Source: Zeus faber
Lineage: Eukaryota > Chordata > Actinopteri > Zeiformes > Zeidae
Reading direction: 5' to 3'
Length of the DNA: 64,000 bases
NCBI GenBank assembly: GCA_960531495.1
Contig: OY482865.1
Coordinates: forward strand, 14,773,787-14,837,786
The notes under the pieces were generated by a model. It saw nothing but the letters and a program-made list of their open reading frames with translations. It was not told the origin of the DNA and ran no database searches. This document shows positions 36,998 to 47,190 of the stretch, piece after piece; the stretch's first letter is position 1; each line of letters begins with the position of its first letter. The translations under genes and the position numbers were made by a program.

Positions 36998-39900
36998 AGA
37001 TTAGAAAGTTATCCCAACACTAATAGACGGACACACAGGCGTGCATATATGCCACGGACGCCCCTTGATGTCTCGGTGTCTTTAATTAGCCAAAGCAAGG
37101 GACAAGAGCGGCGGGAAGGAGCGAGACAAGAGGAGAGAAGAGAGAACACGGTTTGCTTTCCAATTATCGCTGTTTCCCGCCAGGCAGGTCTGCCGGTATT
37201 AGGCGGGGTCGGTGGGGTCACGCTGTGCTGTGTTGCCACGGGGAGCCACTCTCTGTCCGACCGAGACAGACTCCCAGTGCTCGTTCTCTCAACACCCTGA
37301 TTACAGAGCACAAACGAGGTGCTATGTCTGGATGGAGGTGGGGAGCGAAAAAGTTCTGAGACTCTGGATTTAGTGTCAGGAGTTATGTAACCAGTCTCCC
37401 ATACTTCGAACACACATTGTATGTGCTTGTCATAGACTCACTCTCACTTGACCTGTACGGATGGTTTTGTAGGGACCTGGTTTTGGGCAGAATCTCAGAT
37501 TTCAATACAAAGATACAAAAAAGCTACTATTGTATATCGATATATTGATATTTTATACACAATGAAAATTGCCGCCAACTTTTCAGTGTACCATCAGACA
37601 TTATTTCAGACAAAGTTCAGTCCAATGCAGGAATTAAATCAACTTTTAAAAAAAATCTGTCGGAAAACAGAAAATGAAAAACATTGATTAACTGAACTTG
37701 CAGAATTTTATGGAGCTTATATTAAAAAAAAGTATATATAGTCTCAAATATGAGTATCTATTTATTTTTTGAGCTGCATTTTAAAATGTTATAAAAATAA
37801 AATATCTAATGTATAGATGTGTGGCTCAACCAGAGTATTTAATTTAGGCAGAAAATGGTTGCATAACTACCAAACTGCCAATATTAACTAACTTGCTAAA
37901 TTAACAATCAAAAATTGAAACATGGAATTTAGTCAAATCAGAGTATCCGTTTTTATTTGTATTCATTATATTTTTATTTCATAAAACCCTATGGCTTTTT
38001 GAGTGTGAAGAATTTGCAGTTCTGGAGCAAAACGGCCTCGCTGCCAGTGTAGTTTCCCAGCTGCTATGGAGTGTATGTGACATGATACCAGACAGGGCCA
38101 TTCCATATAAGAACAAGATGCAAATATGAATTTATGGCAACCATTTGACATAACTGGAGACTTCACAAAAAGTTTTTTTTTTTTTTTTTTTTTGTTTGGG
38201 GAGGTTTTTACACTTACATGGGCTGTTAAATTAACACACACACTCCACAGATCTGTCCTGTTTGGATTTAAACAGGTTTTTAACACAGACAGAGTCTAAC
38301 CACTCACTGCAACCTGCCTGAGCACACACACAAATGCATATACATCTCTCACACAGATTTCGTTGCAAATGAACCCTGCCCTCCGACACAAATTTGCCAT
38401 TCTTTTTTCTGTTCTATTATAAGCGCTGTCTCACCTCTCCTCTCCCTGGAAGGGCATGTGGCTCATTTGTGTCCGCCCCCAAGTAATCTCCACAACACAC
38501 TGCAGTCCACTTCGCTTTGCCTGCCCTAATTCCGAGTGTCACTGGCGTTATTTTGCGCCAGAATTTAAGTGTTAAAACCAGGGGTGGTTATAAATTGTGT
38601 TTTTGGTCCAATGGAGCCCTGCCCATAGCTCCACCCATCTCTATTAGGTATACACACACACACACACACACACACACAGCTGTAGTAGCCCAATAGTCCT
38701 GCGTTCAAAAGGTTAAAAAAAAAAAAAAAAAACACAACAAAAAAACTTTTAGCTTTTGAGAGATTTCATCTTGACATCACTTTCATGGTTTTCATGTTTG
38801 CTCCCTAAGGAACAGAACTAATGCTGTCTCTTAATCCCTGTATTAAATTTACTGCTCTTTGCTCATTCATTTAATTTGTCTTTTTTTTCCTCATTCGTTG
38901 GTTATTTTATCAAACGAAACCATCTCTCTTTGCTGCCTTGGCTTTATTCGCCTGTCTTTTACCCTTTCCGTCTGCAACACTTACTTCCTTACTCCTCTGA
39001 CTTGTCAAACTCTTTGAAGTGAAATCCTCACCATACATCTTTGTATCCCCTGCCCTTTTTTGTGATGTCGCTAGCAACGCATACAATTATTCTGTCGTCC
39101 AGATTCCATGGTGATATTCCACTTTGATTGAATTTCATCATCTCTATTCCTTTGAAATATATGCGTGACGGTCAAGGTTTGCTGATTTCTTCATTACTCC
39201 ACACGCAGGCCCTTCTAGTGCACAACACATATTCTGCAGAAGTGCTGCTCAAAAATAATGCAAAACCCGTTCTCCAAATTTATGAATGAGGCCACCCAAG
39301 TGTTGGACGGACCGTAATCGTACATCAGGCTTAGCGTCTTACTTCTGCAAACCACACCATTATAAAACATTCAGCAACATTCTTTAATTTGTAAATGACT
39401 ATATTGTTTTATCCATAAAAACTCTCAATCATCTCAAGAACTGTGGGGGAGCGGTCTCTCCCTAATTAATATTCTTGAGCTAACTACCTTATTGCTACCT
39501 CGTTTATAAATGCTGTTGACAATCTATCCCAGTGGAGTAGCTTCAGTTCATTGTGCAAAGCAGCTTCGTGTTAGAAAGTCGTGGATACAGCTCTAGATTA
39601 CATCTGAACTGCGATTCCATCCATTTTGTAGTTCTGGCCGTGTGGCCAAGCTTCATTCCCGCCCCTTCGCTTCCTCCGTGCCAGGTCGCCTTCCCTTGAC
39701 ACGTCTCAATTCCCCAACAGACAAACACTTCGGTCTCAACTACTGGCCACAGGGCCGTAAAAATAAGGCTCCTTCATCTCTGGGTGGTAAGAAGATGAGG
39801 ATATCCACCAAACGCACCGTAAACCCTGCACAAGCAACACCCTAAGATATCGCCCTACATCACAGCACCAAGGATGACGGCAAATAACATCATTTTTAAA

Positions 39901-40871
39901 AGAAGGCCTAATGCCTCCATAAGCGAACAAACATTTGATCTAGCCTGGAGTGGAAAAATCCATTTGACTTTCAAATGCATCTTTCACCATAAACTCGTTC
40001 AACTCGGCCACATTGCAGCACAAGGCCTGTTTGACCAATGGTACATGAGATATACTTACTCCAATAACAAGAAATCATGGTAATTGAATATGGCTGTTGG
40101 CTTGAGCACGTCAATCTTTTCTTTTCTTCACCAGAGGGTTAACCACTGAGCTAACAGCGAATATCGACTTGCCCCTCTCATCAACTATTGCCTTTACCCT
40201 CAACACCCTCTCCTTAGTGGATGTGTTCCACTTTTTATATAGATATATATAAATATATATAGATATATATAAATATAGATAGAGATAGGGATATACATAG
40301 ATAAATAGCAAGGGATACAAAGATTATGCCATTTAAGATTGTCTCATGGACTCCATTCTGAGAAGATTTATATTGTTACATATGATTTAGTCTTCCTTAC
40401 CTGCTAGTTACTAAAATTCATTAATGGAATAAGGTGACATTTTGGGACTTCAAAGGTTGTTTGATTGTTTAGAAGCTGTGTGGGGGTTGTTTGACTATTT
40501 TGAGGACTTACAGTTCTCCTACACACCTGTCTCTCTATATAGGTGAGAGAGTCTTGTGGGTTTTTTGTTTTTTTTTGTCAGTCTTATTTCTTCAACGTTA
40601 CGTCCCGCAGTGCTGTTAAGGTTTACTGTAACCGTGCGGTGTGTCTGCGGTTTTCCCAGCAGCCAGCAGTATTGTCCGAAAGGACAGCGGGCCCCCTGCT
40701 GTGCGTGGCTGGTGTGCAGCTTGGGGGCCCCTCAGTTCTGCATGCGGACCGGCCCGTGCCTTTGACACGAGTGCTGAACAGTTCCCCGCCCCTGACTCAT
40801 GTTGACTCATGAGGCATTGCGCTCCCAGGCCTGCTTAGAATAGCCTCCTGTCTGCTCCGCTGGCTCTCACG

Positions 40872-40875
<4 letters not shown>

Positions 40876-40942
<67 letters not shown>
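40876..40942. repeat. (CA)n microsatellite
   Basis: A 67-bp uninterrupted CA tract. Confidence 0.95.
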
Positions 40943-40944
<2 letters not shown>

Positions 40945-41155
40945 CGAAGTACATGCAGGCACCCCGCTAGGATAGTCTATCGTAAGGAGCGGGCTCAGAA
41001 ACATGCGTGCAATCTCCCGTGGGAACGGTGTCAAATATAGCAGTGTCAAATGGGGGCTGCTGAACACTGCATTATTACAGTTTCATCACAATAGACAGGC
41101 TTTAAGTACATGAACGGTGGCTGTGGTGAACATCACAGGCTTTGGTGATCTAGGA

Positions 41156-41447
41156 CAGAGATTCTCAACCTCAACTTGATTCACATTCGGCTACAGATCT
41201 AGTTTGATAAGATTTTGTCTCTGGTACCCCGATCTGAGGTTGTTATGAGACATGATTTAATCCAAACTTCCATACTTCATCTATACCATAGTTAGGAGAT
41301 AGCAGAGAAACGTTGTTCAAAATTGTTGTTATTGTACATTCTCTAATGGTGCAAACGACTTGCTAATGAAATAAAGGTGAAATGTAGCTATAAATAAATT
41401 GCTGGGGACCTCTTGAACCTCTTGAAGGACTCCATTGAGAACCCCTG
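41156..41447. mobile_element. hAT-type MITE, 292 bp
   Basis: The left end CAGAGATTCTCAA and right end TTGAGAACCCCTG are inverted repeats matching at 11 of 13 positions, the widespread CAGGGGTTCTCAA type of hAT terminus. The flanks ATCTAGGA and GTCTCGGA match at 6 of 8 positions, consistent with an aged 8-bp target duplication. No coding capacity is present. Confidence 0.75.
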
Positions 41448-42423
41448 GTCTCGGACATTCCAATGTGTAAAGCACTTTAGAGGGGGGAAAAAAATGCATC
41501 CACAGTTCTGATTCTGAATCCTGATTGGCATCAGAACAGGAAGGATTATTTCATGTTTATTTTTATTTTTTCCTGCCGGGGGAGCTAGGGGCGCTGACTT
41601 TGACCTGTGTCGTCAAAGTCAAGGGATGGCGTGTTCTTTACGCGGGCAGTCCTCTCCGCAGTTCCATTTGCACTGACCCCTTGATCCTCGCACGGCCCTC
41701 CATCCCCCGTGCCTCCCTAAAGTACCCCCAGTGGTCCAGTCCATTACCGGTATCAGCACTTCCTATCTGCTGCAGGCCGCTATGGAAACACCCCCTCCAC
41801 TACCTAACACCACCACCACCACCCATCGCTCTCACACCTCCTGTGGAACCGCTGCCAAGGCCAACCACCAATCACTCTGCAACCGGGGGAGGGGTGGGCG
41901 TGGTGGGGGGGGACAGGAGGCAGTAGATCCCCCTCTCCATCCCTAGCTGGCACTATTGCATCATGTTTGCTCTGCTTCATCCTCCTCTCTCGCGCTCTGC
42001 TTCAGGCTTCTTGCCTGCTCGTCTGCCGTTCTCTTGTTTTCTCGTTCTCTGTACTTTTCGATGTTAAAACCCCCTCTGTTCCTCCGCTTCCTTTTTGTCC
42101 TTCTTGTTCTTTATCTTGCTTTCTTTCCCTCCACCTCTCTTGCTCAGTTAGAGGTCCGATGCATTCCACTTTTATTCCTCATCAACTGGCTACGGTATTT
42201 TCACTCTTGCATACCTTGTTTTCTGCTGCTGGCTGCCTTTTCCTCCAACTCTGTCCTCCCCATTGCTTGAATTTACTCTGTCCTTTTATTTTTGTCAGTA
42301 CATTGTCTAATTTCTCCTTTGCCCAAATGTTAGGTCCCTGTGTCTCTTTTCCACTTGCCTTTCTCCTCAACCATTTTTTTAGAGTCCTTTTTCCCCACAT
42401 TTCCTCACCACCTGGTCTTCCTT

Positions 42424-42640
42424 CTCATCCTCTCCTTCACGCTCCTCCTCTTCACACCCCTCCTCCTCACCCTTCTCCTCAACTTCACCCTCCCCCTCTC
42501 CTTCACCCTCCTCCTCTCCTTCACCCTCCTCCTCTCCTTCACCCCCCTACTCTCCTTCAACCCCTCCTCTCCCTTCACCCTCCCCCTCTCCTTCAACCTC
42601 CTCCTCTCCTTCACCCTTCCCTTCTTCTCCAGCCCTCTCC
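42424..42640. repeat. Polypyrimidine minisatellite, about 18-bp unit
   Basis: An almost pure C/T stretch of about 215 bp whose unit is close to CTCCTCCTCTCCTTCACC, repeated roughly ten to twelve times with variation. It explains the long open frames on both strands here, whose proteins are plain repeats of Leu/Ser/Phe/Thr or Arg/Lys/Glu/Val. Confidence 0.85.
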
Positions 42641-45600
42641 CTCTCCTCCATCCTCCTCTCCCCGGGCGCTGTGAGCTGTAGCTAACTGGCTTCATGTTGC
42701 CCGGCTCGCTCTTTCCGAATGGCTTCATGATTGCTAATGAAGCACATGGACAGAGAGAGAGAGGACCAACGGAAGTGGGAGGGAGGAAGCGATGGAAGGA
42801 GGGGGTCATTTCCCACAGAGATGGCCCTTTGTGTTTCCACACATGTTTGAGCCTGACAGCCGCCACGGCTGCCCGGTTGCCCAGCTGATTAGCTGGCTGA
42901 CTGACGACCCCATAGCCATGTTGACTCATTGATTAGCATGCAAGTGCCCAGCCTCACCCGGCCTATTAAACTACATACCACAAGAAAGCTAGTTGTTGAA
43001 CAAAACCACACAGCTTATGAGTCTCATGGAAAGCAGCCTCATCCTCGCACAGCCAAGTCCAGTGCAGGATACCGCCTCATTGCTTAACGTTGTGCTAAAC
43101 AGGCAAATGTTGAAACTTGGTTATTTGTTCACGCTAAACATTTGCATACACCACTGCATGCACAAACACACTCCACCCTGTTTGTTTTTATTTCAGTGGT
43201 TGCTGCTCATACTACAACTCTGGCAAAAGGGAAGCTCTATCACGCTTTTCAATAGTTCTATTGTCAAAACAATTGTGCACAAACAAGATAGTGGACAGCA
43301 AAGGCTCGCCGCCTGAAGTGGGCAAGAACAAGGTTTTATTAATCTGTTCTACAAATGAAAGATTCCTCTTTTTCTCCCCCCCCCGTGCTCATACAGTGCT
43401 CATGTTCTCTCGTGTTTTATTGCATCTTTGTGGTGTAGCTCACTTATTTTTTCCCTCCCGTTTTACATAGACTAACCGGAAAATGTTTTGCGGGCGCTAA
43501 TATGGAAATGCACATGTAAGGAACACACCTGCGTGACAATGCACTCATAAACACACTTGCCCACCAGGCCCATCCCGTCTTAGCCCGCTGTCATACCTGG
43601 TTTAAAGGCAACAGGGGGAAAAAAAGCTCACTTTCTTGAGGCAGGCCATGAGTCATCAACAGAAACGGAGAGGAATAGAGTGAGAGGAGCGCTTGATTTG
43701 ATCCTGTCTGATTTTAGCCTAAGTGGCCAGTGTTGATGGCCCTGGGTGCACTGCAGTGGGTTATATTTATCCCAATAGGATGACAGTGGCTCAAGGAGGG
43801 GAGAGCTCTCCTTCTAAGATCCTGACAAAAAAAAAAAAAAAAAACTGTGACGCAGTCATGACAAGAATACCGCTCCACCCCATGCATGGACTTGGACTGT
43901 TCCGATCTATAGCTTTTTGAAAATCCTGTGCGTCCGTGTGATTAGCCTTGGTAATCGTAAATGTCTGTTTGTGTGTGCTTTTAATTCCCTCTGTGTACGA
44001 GAACATACCATTAAAAAGGATTTGATCAATTCAAAGGAAACTTTAATTTGGCATGTGTGGTGGTTTATAGTACAGAATACCAGTCACATTACAGATATTC
44101 ATCTGACCTTCCCCTGTTTCTTTCTGTTCTGTTGCACCTCTTTCGAGAGCAGTCAATCCCTGTTTGTTGCATCACCCCTGTGTATTTTACTTGGGAGGAA
44201 TGTTTCCGACTCACAAACTCTTCATGCATTCATTGTTGTGGGGATAATGTTGCCTACGTTCCCAACACAACGTTTTGGTACCTGTATTATTTGAGGAATC
44301 TGTTATTGTGCTCTTTTTTCCCCCCATAGCCTGTCCTTTTTTCAGTTGCTCTTTGATAGCCCTAGTCTATGCAGCTAAACCTTGTTGCTTTACTTAAGAG
44401 GGCAACTAAAAATATAGACTTGCACCAATCCATGTCCTACTTTACAAGGTTTGACCTCAGAACGGTTCAGAGGACAGCCAAAGTGTGGGGAAAGCAAAAG
44501 GCATCCATTTCCGTTTAATCTTACCTGTACATTTCTCTCCCCAAACCTATCTCTCATTGCCCTGATCGCCACTGTGATTTCTAAATCAGTATTTACATTC
44601 CATTTGTTAACCCAAGAGTCATACAAGTTGTATCTGTTCTATTTTTGATAACTTGACAACATTGCAGCTTTGGTTTCTACATTGTGCTGACTGTAGTCTG
44701 TTTGTATAATGTTCCTGAAATAAAACTTGGAAAGATTGACTGACTTTACTTATAATGTTCATTATCTCTAGAAGAAAACTCTTTGTGTGTGTGTGTGTGT
44801 GTGTGGGTTTGAATATTTAAAATACATGTGTGTGTTTATGTATGACATTGTTTTCCATTTTAAGAGAGCATTTTGGATATTTAATCACAATTCTTGGTGA
44901 GTCTAATCACAGGAAATCACAACTCCTTTGAATTAAATTGGCAACTAAGAATTATGGTGGTATTTAATCCGGAGGTCCCAGCTGATTTTCGTCTCTATGG
45001 GTCTGTCCCTAATTTCTGAGCGCATTGTTGGCCTTGAAGAACAACTACCTTGCCTTTGACAGCTATGCATCTTGGCTACGGTAAAAGCATTTATTGCCTG
45101 CTGTGACATGCTGACCCCTCCTCTCTTCCTATGCATCCATATATCCACCCTCACTGCCTTTTTTGCCTCTCCGCTATCACAAAGGCATGAAAAGGCGGCG
45201 ACAAAGGGGATGAAAGAAAAGCCCTGTTGTTGCTCTGATGGCCCTTGCAGGCGTTCTCCCAATGACCAGTGACTTCACTCCACTGCCGCCTGGTTATATA
45301 AGTGGAGGATGTCCACAGCTCTCTGGCTTGATTGACCAATGAAAGCCTGGGAAAATAATGTAATTCCACCAGCTGTCAACAGCTGGAATTTGTCTTAAAT
45401 TATTCATTTGACTTTAAAGGACTGAATTTTCTGTGTTTGGCCAACTAATGCTTTCTGGCAATACTCTCACACTTAACCTTGACCTACCCTCCTCTCCTGC
45501 TTAGCACAATGCTTCTTCTGTCATCAGTACTTTGCGCCCTCAGCCTAGTTGGTCGTTCGGTTCCCACCCCACCGCATCACTTACTTTCTTGCATTTTATT

Positions 45601-46599
45601 CAGCCGGTATGCTGGAAGCACTGTCCCCAGGGTTTTTATGTAGTTCTGAAGACTTCTGCTGTAGGAAACCGGCTCAAGCAAAGACCGACATTGCAAGCTT
45701 GCAAAGAAAAGCAAATGGCAGCAGCAGTAGCACTGCTTGGTCTGTCATTCCCTCACACCACAGCTTCCAAAAACAAACCATCCCTTAAGTCTGACAGGCG
45801 CCTACTAACCAGCGTGCACAGTGTCTATCATCTTTCTCTGTTAGGCAGAGCAATGTGAGGCTATATTATGATTGAGGGTGGGGATAATGTTGAAGATGGA
45901 GAATGCACAGTTAACAGCAAGACCTGAAAACATTTGTCATCATAAAAAGACCCTTGCTGATTGATGAAGGCGCAACATCTGGTAATGCAACGCATGTTTT
46001 TTTCTTTTTTTTTTCCTTTTGACAATTACAGATCACAAATGATCTTTCATGTAAATTCCTCACCTACCTAAACTCATTAAGTACCTCATTCATAGTGCCA
46101 GTTGAAGGTCTATACATCACACCACCGGACAAAAAAGAAAACACCATTCAACCTGCACCTCAATAGGTTGAAATTCTGATTTTTGTTTGAGGCATAGCTG
46201 TCCCACATGTTTGCTCAGACATTTTTTTTTTTTCCCCACACTATGCAGCAATAAATTAGTTTACATCCTTATTGACACAGTCTTCAGAATGCAAGAGTTG
46301 GCAAGTTTAAGGGTTACAGTGTTTTGATCAACCACACCTCTAAAGCACTATGTTATGCTTGATAGGGGAACCAAACCAGCGCTTCTATAACACACACACG
46401 AGGGTATATTACGTATTTTAAAGATAAGAAGGAACAAAGCACCAGGCACTTCTGCACCATGATTCATTCTGCCTGAGTCATTTGGCACATTTAGGGTTAA
46501 AGTATAGCTGCAGCGTCTTACTGCAGTGTCTAAAGCATTCAGCGGCTCGCTACAGTATACGGCAGTAGAAAGAGAAATAAAATATCTCTCTAATGTCTC

Positions 46600-46979
46600 A
46601 CTTTTTTTCTTCCAAAAATCCTTTTATTGCATTTATAACATTTGGCACAGTACAAATTCATGGTGCTTTTACAAGATAAACCTGTAAAGATCGACACTGA
46701 CCTTTTTTCTGTATTTGTTAAAGAAAGTCTTTATAGTATAAATGTTTTTTTTTTTCTTTTCGCTGCATTCTCTGTAGCATGGTTTAAAAATCACACAGAA
46801 TGCCCCCTTTTTTTTTTTTTTTTTTTTAAACAAGACTACCCTTATTTGTCAAAGTCAAGACAGCATCTTAAACAACTCATCTTTTTAAATAGAAGTTACA
46901 AGTTAGAAAATAGTTTCACTTCATTTCTTTAATATAATATGCTTCTCTATCACCAGCCCATGGTAGTTTCAATTTTTCC

Positions 46980-47013
<34 letters not shown>

Positions 47014-47190
47014 ATTTATTTATTTATTTATAAGCATTTACAACACAAAATCATCAGTCTTTAAGTTTGCACTCTGTACAAAAAGTCGTTTCTGTCCTTT
47101 TTTGTTGTGCATTCTATTGCATGGATTCATGAGAAAGATAAGTGGGGAGCAAAGGGGCGATTGGGATGGGTGCTAAGGAATGGGGCTCTC
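46600..47190 (-). other. lrrc4: Putative lrrc4 3' UTR
   Basis: Directly below the TAA stop the - strand is AT-rich with several AATAAA signals: a run of overlapping copies at about 47010-47032 (TTTATT on the + strand) and another at about 46623-46628. A (TA)n/(TTTA)n stretch at 46979-47032 lies between them, and T-homopolymers occur at 46808-46827. The exact polyadenylation site cannot be fixed by eye. Confidence 0.5.

Noticed and set aside
41967-42929. Open frames of 235 and 174 codons on opposite strands
   Set aside because: They follow the polypyrimidine minisatellite. The proteins are low-complexity repeats with no domain and no splice context.
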